A stretch of 64,000 nt of DNA, taken from assembly GCF_014638355.1 (NCBI RefSeq), contig NZ_BMFK01000001.1, positions 1,007,160 through 1,071,159 of the forward strand. Direction: 5' to 3'. This document shows, piece after piece, positions 45,713 through 54,690 of the stretch (within the stretch, counting starts at the first letter, position 1; each line of letters begins with the position of its first letter). A model generated the notes under the pieces. That model had not been told where the DNA came from and did no database searches. It was given only the letters and a program-made list of their open reading frames with translations. The stretch is from Priestia taiwanensis. Its GTDB lineage: Bacteria > Bacillota > Bacilli > Bacillales > Bacillaceae_G. The translations under genes were made by a program, and so were the position numbers.

Positions 45713-45809
45713 CTTTTTATGAAGTAAGACTTCTTACTTCATAAAAAGAAAAGATAAATTCGCTCTGTGCACGTTACTAAGAAAGACTTCTTCTTTCCTA
45801 GCTGTACAC
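45713..45809 (-). promoter_or_regulatory. Structured leader with two hairpins upstream of PTS IIC-like gene
   Basis: On the minus strand, hairpin 1 (45809-45767) has an outer stem gtgtac/gtgcac, an internal loop, and an inner 10-bp stem ctaggaaaga/tctttcttag. Hairpin 2 (45748-45713) is a 16-bp perfect stem ctttttatgaagtaag/cttacttcataaaaag with a 4-nt loop. Both share the apical sequence AAGAAGTCTT. Neither ends in a T run. A candidate promoter lies just upstream (TAGACT-16 nt-TAAAAT, about 45850-45820). No known riboswitch matches by eye. Confidence 0.55.
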
Positions 45810-45889
45810 TACGTTTTTCTTATTTTACACGAAATATGACAAAAGTCTAGGTGATTTGATGCGATATACTACATACCACAAAATAGATA

Positions 45890-45923
45890 AATCCCCCTCT
45901 ATTTTATAAACTAGAGAGGGATT
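45890..45923 (-). terminator. Terminator after the thioesterase gene
   Basis: aatcccnctct/agagagggatt-type stem directly past the stop, with C-G/G-T mismatches allowed. Confidence 0.7.
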
Positions 45924-45927
45924 CTTT

Positions 45928-46428
45928 TTAATTGGTTACTTCTAATATTCTTGCTAGTTTCGCACTCACTGTTCTTCTTTCTTTTCGTTTTTTCACACGA
46001 TCCATCGCAATTTCATGTAAAAGTTTTTCTTCCTCTGTTTCTGGAATAACTTGTGGAATTTGAACAGGTTTCCCATCCTGTAAGGCGACAAATGTCACAA
46101 AGCATGTAGCTGCGACTCGTCTTGTACCTGACAGCAAATCTTCAGCAATTACTTTCACAAACACTTCCATCGAAGACTTTCCTGTATAGACGACAAATGA
46201 CTGATAATCAACACTATCTGTTTTACGAACTGGGCATAAGAAATCAACTGAATCAATTGAAGCTGTGACACAGTTCATTCGTGAATGGCGTGCTGCTGAA
46301 ATAGAAGCAATAATATCCATTTCCGCAACAATCTTACCGCCAAACAACGTCTCTAAGCTGTTGAGATCAACAGGGAATACACGACTCGTCTTCATCACTT
46401 TTGACTCACGTACATATCTCGCTTCCAT
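45928..46428 (-). CDS. Acyl-CoA thioesterase (YkhA-like hotdog protein)
   Basis: A 166-residue hotdog-fold protein of the BFIT/YkhA group: LNSLETLFGGKIVAEMDIIASISAARHS contains the catalytic region (LFGG, MD), and the C-terminal part has CFVTFVALQDGKPVQIP. It likely hydrolyses acyl-CoA in the cytoplasm. GGAGG lies 8 nt before the ATG. Lies 27 nt after metE, so may be partly co-transcribed. Confidence 0.88.
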   Translation of the reverse strand: MEARYVRESKVMKTSRVFPVDLNSLETLFGGKIVAEMDIIASISAARHSRMNCVTASIDSVDFLCPVRKTDSVDYQSFVVYTGKSSMEVFVKVIAEDLLSGTRRVAATCFVTFVALQDGKPVQIPQVIPETEEEKLLHEIAMDRVKKRKERRTVSAKLARILEVTN

Positions 46429-46455
46429 CTATGACGCCTCCATTTCTACAAGAAA

Positions 46456-48747
46456 TTATAGTACAGAAGTGACTACTTTGCGAGCATTCTTTGCTGCTTC
46501 CACCATACGACGAAGTGAAGCTACTGTCTCTTCTTCTTTTCTCGTCTTTAAGCCACAATCTGGATTCACCCAGAATTTCGTTGGATGGCACACTTCCAAA
46601 GCATCATCAATTACGGCTTTCATCTCTTCAATCGCAGGTACACGTGGACTATGAATATCATATACTCCAAGTCCTAAACCTTTGACATATGGTCTTTCTT
46701 TCAACGAATGAATGAATTCACCGTGACTTCTTGATGCCTCAATTGAAATAACATCGGCATCTAACGCTTCAATTGCATCGATAATATCATCAAAGTTCGA
46801 ATAGCACATATGCGTATGAATTTGCGTCTCCGGTGCAACAGAAGAAGTTGATAACTTAAATGCATTAACAGCCCATGTTAGGTAATGATCCCAATTTCCA
46901 ACCTTCAAAGGTAAGCCTTCTCGAAGTGCTGGCTCATCTACTTGAATCATGCGAATACCAGCTTCCTCTAGCGCCTCTATTTCTTTACGAAGTGCTAACG
47001 CAATTTGGTACGTTACTTCTTGACGAGAAATATCACTACGTACGAATGACCAATTCAAGATTGTAACAGGGCCCGTTAGCATTCCTTTTACAGGACGTGT
47101 CGTTAACGACTGTGCATATTTCGATTCCTTCACCGTCATCGGTACAATGAAGTCTACATCTCCGTAAATAATTGGTGGTTTCACACAACGTGAACCATAT
47201 GATTGTACCCACGCAAATTGTGTGAATGTGAATCCTGCCAGCTTTTCACCGAAGTACTCTACCATATCCGTACGCTCGAATTCACCATGAACAAGTACAT
47301 CAAGATCTAACTCTTCTTGAATATCAATCCAACGTTTCGTTTCCTCTTCAACGAATAAATCATATTTCTCTTGTGACCACTCCCCTTTACGCCATTGTTG
47401 ACGAGCATAACGAACTTCTTTTGTTTGTGGGAAGCTACCAATTGTTGTTGTTGGGAGAAGCGGTAACTTAAAGAAATCACGCTGTAATTCAAAGCGCTTT
47501 TCAAATGATAATGCGCGGGCGAAATCCGCTTCCTTCACATTCGCAATCGCATCTTGTACAGACGCAATTGTTGCAGATTGAATTAATGTTTCTAATGCTT
47601 CTTTTCCTTCATTTAATACATCTGCCTGCTTTTCTTTACCGTATAACAATGCATCTTTCACTAGCGTTACTTCCGCTAACTTCTCCTCTGCAAACGCCAA
47701 TGCATTAAATACATCTTTGTTTAGTCGGTTTTCGTTTTGTTTTTGAACAGGGACATGTAATAAGCTAGAAGATGGTTGTATAATAACCGCTTTCGGTTCT
47801 ACTAGACCTTGAATCTCCTCTACTAATCCAAGTACGCCATGTATATTGGCTCTCCAAATATTACGACCATCGATAACACCAACAGCCAATACTTTCTCTT
47901 TCGGGAAACCATACTTCTTTAATGCATTCACATTCTCTTCTTTTCCATGTACGAAATCTAGTCCAATTCCGGCAACAGGCAATGACACAATTTCTTCATA
48001 ATACTCTACAGAATCAAAGTATGTTTGAAGCAATACTTTTATGTTAGGAACTGTTTCGCTTATGCGCTTATAGACGTCTTTCACTAACTCTACATGTTCC
48101 GGTGAGAATGAGCACACAAGCGATGGTTCGTCTACTTGTACCCACTCGACGCCTTCTGCTACTAATTCTTGTAGTAATTGAATATATAATGGTACAACTT
48201 CTTCTAACACCGTCGCAAACTCTTCTTCCTTATAACCTTTCGCTAGTGAGACGAATGTATATGGTCCAACGATAACTGGTTTCCCGTTAATACCAAGTTC
48301 TTGCTTTGCTTCACGATATGCTAAAAGTGCTTTATTCTCTGTAACCGTATATACTTTTCCTTTTTCATATTCCGGTACAATATAATGATAATTCGTATTG
48401 AACCATTTCGTCATTTCACTCGCAACCGCGTCTTTATTTCCACGTGCCATCGCGAAATATGTAGCCAGTGATATCTTTCCGTCTTCATGCTTGTATCGAT
48501 CTGGGACCCAACCAAATGTCGTTGCCATATCCAACACATGATCATAGAACGTAAAATCTCCAACTGGAATAAGGTCAACCCCTTTTTCTACCTGTGTACG
48601 CAAATTTCCAAGACGAATTTCTTTCATCGTTTGAAGGAAATCCTCTTCCTTTACATCACCAGCCCAAAAAGCTTCTAATGTCTTCTTCCATTCTCTGTTC
48701 GCACCAATGCGTGGATACCCTAAGTTACTTGTAAATACATTCCCCAT
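46456..48747 (-). CDS. metE: Cobalamin-independent methionine synthase
   Basis: A 763-residue MetE, which methylates homocysteine using 5-methyltetrahydropteroyl-triglutamate. N-terminal domain starts [15 protein letters not shown]; the C-terminal domain carries the zinc ligands in [18 protein letters not shown] and NPDCGLKTR. The leader holds a cobalamin riboswitch, consistent with switching this enzyme off when B12 permits MetH use. GAAGGAGG precedes the ATG. Confidence 0.97.
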   Translation of the reverse strand: MGNVFTSNLGYPRIGANREWKKTLEAFWAGDVKEEDFLQTMKEIRLGNLRTQVEKGVDLIPVGDFTFYDHVLDMATTFGWVPDRYKHEDGKISLATYFAMARGNKDAVASEMTKWFNTNYHYIVPEYEKGKVYTVTENKALLAYREAKQELGINGKPVIVGPYTFVSLAKGYKEEEFATVLEEVVPLYIQLLQELVAEGVEWVQVDEPSLVCSFSPEHVELVKDVYKRISETVPNIKVLLQTYFDSVEYYEEIVSLPVAGIGLDFVHGKEENVNALKKYGFPKEKVLAVGVIDGRNIWRANIHGVLGLVEEIQGLVEPKAVIIQPSSSLLHVPVQKQNENRLNKDVFNALAFAEEKLAEVTLVKDALLYGKEKQADVLNEGKEALETLIQSATIASVQDAIANVKEADFARALSFEKRFELQRDFFKLPLLPTTTIGSFPQTKEVRYARQQWRKGEWSQEKYDLFVEEETKRWIDIQEELDLDVLVHGEFERTDMVEYFGEKLAGFTFTQFAWVQSYGSRCVKPPIIYGDVDFIVPMTVKESKYAQSLTTRPVKGMLTGPVTILNWSFVRSDISRQEVTYQIALALRKEIEALEEAGIRMIQVDEPALREGLPLKVGNWDHYLTWAVNAFKLSTSSVAPETQIHTHMCYSNFDDIIDAIEALDADVISIEASRSHGEFIHSLKERPYVKGLGLGVYDIHSPRVPAIEEMKAVIDDALEVCHPTKFWVNPDCGLKTRKEEETVASLRRMVEAAKNARKVVTSVL

Positions 48748-48813
48748 ACTTCTTCCTCCTTCAATATAAAAACATGATTTCTTCCATTCTTTTACTCTAT
48801 TACAAAAATAAAA

Positions 48814-48848
48814 AAAGCATTCCTACCGAATAAGGGTAGAAATGCTTT
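48814..48848 (-). terminator. Riboswitch-controlled terminator in the metE leader
   Basis: Minus strand agcatttctaccc/ggtaggaatgct stem (one A-G interruption) followed by TTTTTTTATTTTTG, between the aptamer and metE. Confidence 0.8.
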
Positions 48849-48956
48849 GCTTTGGAATTTATCCATTGTCAAATAAGCTCATCGTAGTAGCTCAAAGCGA
48901 CACGATGAAACCATTTCATACACCTCCCTATCTCCCGTAGGTTAAAACAGCGTCGT

Positions 48957-49128
48957 TAAGATAGGCAGGTCTCCTGACTCAAGTATCATCACTAGCTAAT
49001 TACCTTCCCTATATTGCTATAAGTGGCATTATTATTAACTAATTCCTCTCTCACAGTGGCGGGACCGTATTGGATTTACACCAATTTCCCTATTAAACTC
49101 TAAAGAACCTTTAGAGTACCTATCTTCA
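48957..49128 (-). promoter_or_regulatory. Cobalamin (B12) riboswitch controlling metE
   Basis: On the minus strand: P1 strands aagatagg (near 49126-49119) and cctatctt (near 48966-48959) close the element; inside are the conserved AATAGGGAA start, GGTGTAAATCC, the GCCACTGTGA segment and the B12-box core GAGTCAGGAGACCTGCC. The layout matches the AdoCbl aptamer. With the terminator at 48814-48848, binding should stop transcription. TTGACT (about 49182-49177) and TATACT lie upstream, but the spacing is poor, so the promoter is not assigned. Confidence 0.95.
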
Positions 49129-49483
49129 TGATATTCTGTTATTTCAGTATATTGTGACACTTAAAGTTAGAATAGTCAAATGATTTTGGTTGTTTTGATT
49201 TTTATTTGTGCAAATAGACAATCAATCTCCTTCTGGACATTACTCCTCCACTCAATCCTTGTTACCGGGACATTCGATTCATTTTTGATTATTAACAAGA
49301 AATCAAAGACATCTTTACATAAAAAGCATTTACAAAAAAATAGTAATCATTGTAAGATATAGACATGTGTTTTCACCTTCTTTGACCTTCAACGTTTTTT
49401 CTTCATTTGCTCCTTCGGTTTGTTGAATACACTAGCTTTGCTATGTGTTCATATATAAATTTTTCAAGGGGGTACAAATCTTT

Positions 49484-50968
49484 ATGAAACATGCGGTAAC
49501 AACTGTAAATCCATTGGTAGAGGCTTTCTTGGACGGTACAAAGAAATTATTTATTAACGGAGAGTTCATTGAAAGCGTTTCCGGAATGACCTTTACTACT
49601 CCAAATCCAGCTACAGGAGAAACATTAGCTATCGTAAGTGAAGCTCGTAAAGAAGATATTGACCTTGCTGTAATGGCAGCTCGTAAAGCCTTTGACGAAG
49701 GTCCTTGGTCTAAGATGAGTGCAGCTGAGCGTAGTCGCCTTATGTACAAACTCGCTGACTTAATGGAAGAACATAAAGAAGAACTTGCCCAACTCGAAAC
49801 GCTTGATAACGGGAAACCAATTAACGAGACACGGGCAGCAGACATACCTCTTGCAATTGAACACATGCGTTACTATGCTGGATGGGCAACGAAAATTGTT
49901 GGACAAACCATTCCAGTAAACGGTAACTTCTTCAACTATACTCGCCACGAAGCAGTTGGTGTTGTTGGACAAATTATCCCTTGGAACTTCCCACTCTTAA
50001 TGGCAATGTGGAAATTAGGGGCTGCTCTAGCAACTGGCTGTACAGTCGTATTAAAACCAGCTGAACAAACACCTCTTTCAGCACTATATTTAGCTGAACT
50101 AGTTTCACAGGCCGGCTTCCCAGCGGGTGTTATAAACATCGTTCCAGGTTTCGGAGAAACAGCTGGCGATGCACTCGTAAAACACCCACGTGTTGATAAA
50201 ATTGCCTTTACAGGCTCAACAGAAGTTGGAAAATTAATTATGCGAGAAGCATCGCAATCATTAAAACGTGTAACGCTTGAATTAGGTGGTAAATCTCCAA
50301 ACATTATCCTTCCAGATGCAGATTTATCCCGTGCTATCCCTGGTGCACTTTCAGGTGTTATGTTTAACCAAGGTCAAGTATGTTCTGCTGGATCACGTCT
50401 ATTCATCCCGAAGAAAATGTATGATAACGTTGTTGCAGATTTAGTGTTACATGTACAAAAGTTGAATCAAGGTGCTGGATTAAATACAGAAACAACAATT
50501 GGACCTCTTGTATCTGGAGAACAACAAGATCGCGTAATGGGTTATATCGAAAAAGGTGTGGCAGAAGGAGCTGAACTATTAGTCGGCGGAAAGAAACCAT
50601 ACGATAAAGGTTATTTCGTATCTCCAACAATCTTTGCAGCAGTAGAAGACAAAATGACAATTGCAAAAGAAGAAATTTTCGGACCTGTTATCGCTGCTCT
50701 TCCATTTGAAGACTTAGATGACTTAATTAAACGTGCGAACGATTCTAACTATGGACTTGCAGCAGGTCTGTGGACAGAGAACTTAAAATCTGCACACTAC
50801 ATTGCGAATAAACTCCGTGCTGGTACAGTATGGGTTAACTGCTACAACGCATTCGATGCAGCTTCGCCATTCGGTGGATACAAGCAATCTGGCCTTGGTC
50901 GTGAAATGGGTTCTTATGCACTCGATAACTATACAGAAGTCAAGAGTGTATGGGTTAACTTACAATAA
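49484..50968 (+). CDS. NAD-dependent aldehyde dehydrogenase
   Basis: A 494-residue aldehyde dehydrogenase of the DhaS/AldA type. Visible: IIPWNFPLLMAMWKLGAAL (cofactor site), FTGSTEVG, Glu in LELGGKSPN, the catalytic Cys in NQGQVCSAGSR, and EEIFGPV. The aldehyde substrate is not clear from sequence. The ATG at 49484 is about 11 nt from AAGGGGG; upstream sequence in frame (from 49445) has no site. It is alone, between the metE leader and a terminator. Confidence 0.92.
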   Translation: MKHAVTTVNPLVEAFLDGTKKLFINGEFIESVSGMTFTTPNPATGETLAIVSEARKEDIDLAVMAARKAFDEGPWSKMSAAERSRLMYKLADLMEEHKEELAQLETLDNGKPINETRAADIPLAIEHMRYYAGWATKIVGQTIPVNGNFFNYTRHEAVGVVGQIIPWNFPLLMAMWKLGAALATGCTVVLKPAEQTPLSALYLAELVSQAGFPAGVINIVPGFGETAGDALVKHPRVDKIAFTGSTEVGKLIMREASQSLKRVTLELGGKSPNIILPDADLSRAIPGALSGVMFNQGQVCSAGSRLFIPKKMYDNVVADLVLHVQKLNQGAGLNTETTIGPLVSGEQQDRVMGYIEKGVAEGAELLVGGKKPYDKGYFVSPTIFAAVEDKMTIAKEEIFGPVIAALPFEDLDDLIKRANDSNYGLAAGLWTENLKSAHYIANKLRAGTVWVNCYNAFDAASPFGGYKQSGLGREMGSYALDNYTEVKSVWVNLQ

Positions 50969-50970
50969 TG

Positions 50971-51011
50971 AAAAAAGAGCTAGGAAGAATCTTTCTTCCT
51001 AGCTCTTTTTT
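50971..51011. terminator. Bidirectional terminator between aldehyde dehydrogenase and SUKH-like genes
   Basis: A 17-bp perfect stem (aaaaaagagctaggaag and complement) with a 7-nt loop, between convergent genes. Confidence 0.9.
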
Positions 51012-51360
51012 ATGCTTGAAACTCTTGTAATAAATGGTCTAATGATTCAAAGATACACACCGGCTCCCACGTGTCTTCTCCGTGCATAGCCGTAAATACT
51101 GGATAACCTTCTACTTTCACATCAACAAAAATTGGATCATCTGTATCTTCTTCTACACCGATAACAAGCCAACTCTCTTGCCATGATCCAGGACCTTGTC
51201 CAACAAGTGAATTTCCTTCTTCATCTAATGAATAACCCACTTGTGCTTCCTCTATTTCTTCTTCAGAAAAAAGATAGATAGCCATATAATCCGTTTCTAT
51301 TTCTTGCGTATGTAATGTTTGGAGTTTTGCTAAAATAGTGCTAACTGTATTGTTCATCAT
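51010..51360 (-). CDS. SMI1/KNR4 (SUKH)-like small protein
   Basis: About 116 residues; acidic, with a pattern that fits SUKH proteins (SEEEIEEAQVGYSLDEEG; WLVIGVEEDTDDPIFVDVK; VFTAMHGEDTWEPVCIFESLDHLLQEF). SUKH proteins are often immunity proteins of contact toxins, but no toxin gene lies here, and others have housekeeping roles. The assignment is by pattern and tentative. ATG at 51360 lies 6 nt from AAGGAG. Confidence 0.65.
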   Translation of the reverse strand: MMNNTVSTILAKLQTLHTQEIETDYMAIYLFSEEEIEEAQVGYSLDEEGNSLVGQGPGSWQESWLVIGVEEDTDDPIFVDVKVEGYPVFTAMHGEDTWEPVCIFESLDHLLQEFQA

Positions 51361-51423
51361 GATTATCTCCTTCTGTATGTTGGCTTTTAGTATACACAAC
51401 TTTCTTTGAAATGAAAATAAAGA

Positions 51424-51447
51424 AAACATCGCGGCGTGGCGATGTTT
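51424..51447 (-). terminator. Terminator after the exported-protein gene
   Basis: aaacatcgc/gcgatgttt stem with a 6-nt loop just past the stop; TTTTCTTTATTTTC follows on the minus strand. Confidence 0.75.
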
Positions 51448-51452
51448 ATATA

Positions 51453-51947
51453 TTATTCAGGAACGAACGTTGATCGACTAGTAGTTGTATAAAGAGCAAA
51501 ATAAAGAAGGAATCCCACTCCAGCTAACATAAGCAATATTGGCATGTGGCTCATCTCTACCCCTACCTCATCTTTGTACTTCATTACAAATTCGGATCCT
51601 TCCTTCCCTTTCACACTTTGAACTATTGCATCCTTTTCAGTATCATAAAAGATTGTTGCTTTATGGTATTTCTTAAAAAAATTATCCCTTATACTAGTGT
51701 ACTGTATGAATAAGCCTTCTGTCTTTTCTACTGTAATAGAATCCAACACTACTAAAGAACCTTCTGCATAAAAAGAGTTTTTCTTTTTAAGCGCCGCTTC
51801 TATCTGAGTATATAACTTGTTGTCGATACTTTTCGTTGATTCTTCTGCGTGAGCCATTGCGCTAAATGAAAATAGTAACACACTTAACATAAATACATAA
51901 CACATTTCCCTCACATCAAACAGTCCCTTCATCTTTTTTACAAACAT
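51453..51947 (-). CDS. Exported protein with C-terminal membrane anchor, unknown
   Basis: Up to 164 residues: an N-terminal signal sequence (CYVFMLSVLLFSFSAMAHAEE, likely cut after AHA), a soluble domain of about 95 residues, and one C-terminal helix (MPILLMLAGVGFLLYFALY) before a short tail. The soluble part is beta-rich (LVVLDSITVEK, GLFIQYTSI, ATIFYD). I do not recognise it. The start is uncertain: ATG at 51947, or GTG/ATG a few codons in, with GAAGGGA or GAGGGA as site. Confidence 0.7.
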   Translation of the reverse strand: MFVKKMKGLFDVREMCYVFMLSVLLFSFSAMAHAEESTKSIDNKLYTQIEAALKKKNSFYAEGSLVVLDSITVEKTEGLFIQYTSIRDNFFKKYHKATIFYDTEKDAIVQSVKGKEGSEFVMKYKDEVGVEMSHMPILLMLAGVGFLLYFALYTTTSRSTFVPE

Positions 51948-52402
51948 CTGTACATGGCTTGCAATTTCGAAAGCTTCTTTGTTGAATGCAAATTATTTTT
52001 ATCACATATTAAATATAAAAATTTAATATGTGATAAAAAAACGCTTATAAAGATGATGTGGCATTTTAATAACGATTCAATCCTTATAAATGTAGAAGCA
52101 TATTATATCCGTTATGGATGTATGAATAATTGTGATACGACTGATGAGAATACACAATTTTAAACAAACGTGAAGACCCCCGTAGTCCATTACCTTCTTC
52201 CTAATGATTTTAAAACGACTCAAATCGTTCTAAGGTACTTTTCATATTGTAATTGATTGACTTACAAGCTTTAAATAGACTTCAAAAGATGGGTGGACAT
52301 GATTCTAACAACTTCTACTCTGTCCACTCAACTCCGCTTCCTTACTCTATCCCAAAAAGGACGATCCAGCTTTTCAACAAATGACAAACCGTGAGTGAGA
52401 TA
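51948..52402. other. Intergenic region with a 19-bp inverted repeat
   Basis: A 19-bp perfect, AT-only-plus-GC-poor stem, tttttatcacatattaaat (51996-52014) and atttaatatgtgataaaaa (52021-52039), with a 6-nt loop; T run on one side and A run on the other, so it can end transcription from either side. From 52160 to 52400 no open frame with a ribosome binding site is seen; the sequence rises in GC toward the hydrolase gene. This looks like the boundary of acquired DNA. Confidence 0.6.
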
Positions 52403-53578
52403 TTAGTCTTCGATTGCCTGATAAACCATGGTCCAGAAGTCATGGATAACCCGTGCCGAATCCGCAGTGGACATCCCAACCTGGGTAAGTAGTATTCCGG
52501 TGAGCTGTTTGTCCGGATCAGCGTACGTCGTAGTGCCGGTTCCACCGTCCCAGCCGAACTGGCCTATGGACGCGAAGTCACCGCGGTAGGTGCGCACCGC
52601 CATCCCAAAACCCCAGCCGCCATGCCTCCCTAGGCCGTACGATACCTGGGTGTTGTTGGCCAGAGCCTCACGGGCTGCTTGTTGCCGGGGAGTGAGGCGA
52701 TTAGTTGTCATCAACTGGACAGCAGGACGAGACAAGATTCGTTCATTCCCGTGCACCCCTTCATTCAACAACATCTGGAAGTACGCGTGATAGTCATCAA
52801 CAGTTGAAACCAACTCACCTCCCTGGAACGCTGGAGGTTTGCTGTAGCGCCCCCCAACGGCTTCGTCCCATACGAAAAACTGTCCGGTCTGTGGATCAGG
52901 TGCGTAGCTTGGTGGTAACCTGTCAATCTTATCGGCCGGCACGTAGAAACTGGTATCCTTCATCCCCAACGGATCGAGAATACGTTCGCGTAAGAACGTC
53001 TCGAATGGCTGACCCGTGACCCTAGCGACTAATACGCAAAGCACATCGTTGCTGACATGGTACTGCCACCTCTCTCCTGGTTGGTGACTTAGAGGAAGTG
53101 CACCTAGACGACGCATCCACTCATCTGGATTGGGCACCTCCGCCATTCCCTGACTAAAAATCCCCTGCTCGAAAATCGCTCTCTGGATTGGGGATCCCAG
53201 CGATGTCTGATCCACTCCTAGTCCGAATGTAGATGTCAACAAATCCCGGACCGTAATCGGGCGTCGTGCAGGCACCGTATCATCTAGCGGCCCATCGGCC
53301 AGTTTCAGTACCTGGCGGTCAGCGAGTTCGGGCAGCCACATATCTACTGGGTCGTCCAACCTTAACCTACACTCATCGAGCAAGACCATCACCGGCGCCA
53401 CCGCAACTGGCTTAGTAGTAGACGCCATTCGGAAGATTGTGTCCCGACACATCGGCTCCCCACCTTCATGTCGCATTGTGCCAATTGCTTCGACATGCGT
53501 CTCACCGTGTCGACTAACCAAAGCAACAAGCCCAGGAATCTTTCCCGATGCAACATGTTGTTCCAGCACGTCGCGCAT
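52403..53578 (-). CDS. Beta-lactamase-fold serine hydrolase (class C-like), probably acquired; start frameshifted
   Basis: A 391-residue serine hydrolase of the class C beta-lactamase/EstB family: Ser-Lys in MASTTKPV, Tyr in YHVSNDVL, and a GWDGGTGT segment in place of the KTG box. Such proteins are mostly esterases; beta-lactam hydrolysis is unproven. The region has about 60% GC in places (36 of 60 at 52501-52560), much above the neighbours, and rare-codon use, which points to transfer from a high-GC source. ATG at 53578 has only a weak site (AGGG). A far better start (ATG at 53637, 7 nt after GGGAG) opens a frame that ends after five codons, and inserting one A in its A6 run would join it to this frame. 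Confidence 0.85.
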   Translation of the reverse strand: MRDVLEQHVASGKIPGLVALVSRHGETHVEAIGTMRHEGGEPMCRDTIFRMASTTKPVAVAPVMVLLDECRLRLDDPVDMWLPELADRQVLKLADGPLDDTVPARRPITVRDLLTSTFGLGVDQTSLGSPIQRAIFEQGIFSQGMAEVPNPDEWMRRLGALPLSHQPGERWQYHVSNDVLCVLVARVTGQPFETFLRERILDPLGMKDTSFYVPADKIDRLPPSYAPDPQTGQFFVWDEAVGGRYSKPPAFQGGELVSTVDDYHAYFQMLLNEGVHGNERILSRPAVQLMTTNRLTPRQQAAREALANNTQVSYGLGRHGGWGFGMAVRTYRGDFASIGQFGWDGGTGTTTYADPDKQLTGILLTQVGMSTADSARVIHDFWTMVYQAIED

Positions 53579-53634
53579 TCTACGTAACCCTGTTTCAGAA
53601 AAACCACTATTGCTTTGTCCTATTGTAATTTTTT

Positions 53635-53649
53635 CATTTTTTATCTCCC
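53635..53649 (-). promoter_or_regulatory. Strong ribosome binding site and out-of-frame start of the hydrolase gene
   Basis: On the minus strand GGGAG (53649-53645), 7 nt, ATG (53637-53635), then AAAAAA (53634-53629). The reading frame ends at TAG after codon 5. Seven A residues instead of six would give MKKITIGQSNSGFSETGLRR and continue into the hydrolase. Confidence 0.75.
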
Positions 53650-54214
53650 TTTACTTTTTATCAGCCCTATTTGTTATTCATACTTGAAAATCCTTTATCA
53701 AAAACAGACGTTCGATACATCAAAGAGACTGGATATCACTAATAAAGGATAACCTCACTCCTATTCTAGATAACCAAAATCTAACTAGGTCCCATTACAA
53801 ACATATATGTCACTAGCATGGGATCACAGTGCCATCCCAGAGTAACCCATACATCCTTGTACAAAATCCACTGTCATCCAAGCTGATGTATTTCTTCTTA
53901 ACCTAACTTACAAAATTGGACATCAATAACATGCTTTTACTCACGAAAGTCATACTCTGTTGCGGGTCCTTATAATCACTGCTATCAAACAGGAAGATAA
54001 CGAGATTAACAATAAATTGATTCACCATTTAACTGCAAGCGGTGTCAACTCCGCTATTACTCCCCTATATGCTATATGTATACCTTACAAATTATTATTA
54101 TTCTTCTAGTCTCTAACAAAATTATCTCTCCCTTCTATGTTGCATTTACATCGATATAAACCTATGTATAACAACTTCGGACAAGTTCTATGCTACAGCG
54201 ATAAAATAAAGAAA
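53650..54214. other. Long intergenic region upstream of the hydrolase
   Basis: About 560 nt with no gene I can support on either strand. It holds a few inverted repeats (atcctttat 53690-53698 with ataaaggat 53742-53750; tgggat/atccca near 53819-53840) and several short, broken frames. It may be remnant DNA brought in with the hydrolase gene, or a long leader. Confidence 0.5.
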
Positions 54215-54244
54215 AAGGAAATGACACATAATCGCCATTTCCTT
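54215..54244 (-). terminator. Terminator at the end of the small membrane protein gene
   Basis: aaggaaatg/catttcctt stem overlapping the stop; TTTCTTTATTTTA follows on the minus strand. Confidence 0.75.
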
Positions 54245-54515
54245 AATAAAGAGACATAGATAAAAACAGGATACAACCTATTAATCCCGCCTGTTGTTTT
54301 AATACTAGATTTTCTGGATCGTCCAAAAAGAATAATACTACTACAAAGCCAATAGGCACTGGAATAAAGTAAATCCAAAATCCAATAGCACCTACCACCA
54401 TAAAGCAAATCAATTTCGCATAGAGGAGAGACTCTTCTTCTTTTCTTTGTGTATAAAGATACGTTAATCCCCCAAAGACAAATAGCAACTGAATAATAAT
54501 GATGAATGCGACCAT
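54243..54515 (-). CDS. Small three-helix membrane protein, unknown
   Basis: A 90-residue protein with three hydrophobic segments (VAFIIIIQLLFVFGGLTYLY; ICFMVVGAIGFWIYFIPVPIGFVVVLFFL; GLIGCILFLSMSLY) and a short KEEES loop. No family recognised. GGAAGGT precedes the ATG by 6 nt. Alone between terminators. Confidence 0.75.
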   Translation of the reverse strand: MVAFIIIIQLLFVFGGLTYLYTQRKEEESLLYAKLICFMVVGAIGFWIYFIPVPIGFVVVLFFLDDPENLVLKQQAGLIGCILFLSMSLY

Positions 54516-54618
54516 GGTGTTACCTTCCTTCTATTCATCTATTATGTCTTATTTAAAGTATATTCAAGACGAACAGGCATTTATGAACTACTGCCCGTAC
54601 CAAAATTACATACGTGTA

Positions 54619-54651
54619 AAAGAGGCTATTCGCATAAGCAAATAGCCTCTT
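54619..54651 (-). terminator. Terminator after the DUF378 gene
   Basis: aagaggctatt/aatagcctctt stem with an inner gc pair; T run TTTTAC follows on the minus strand. Confidence 0.8.
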
Positions 54652-54690
54652 CTATAAACATATATAAATTAGCAACGTAACAATAATAAC

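Noticed and set aside
51954-52163. Short plus-strand frame
   Set aside because: It crosses the 19-bp hairpin, has no ribosome binding site and an odd composition.
52160-52400. Possible insertion-sequence remnant next to the hydrolase
   Set aside because: No terminal inverted repeats, target duplication or transposase motifs were found by eye.
53650-54214. Possible T-box or other leader RNA upstream of the hydrolase
   Set aside because: The T-box GGTGG-ACCGCG core and specifier layout are absent; only loose inverted repeats were seen.
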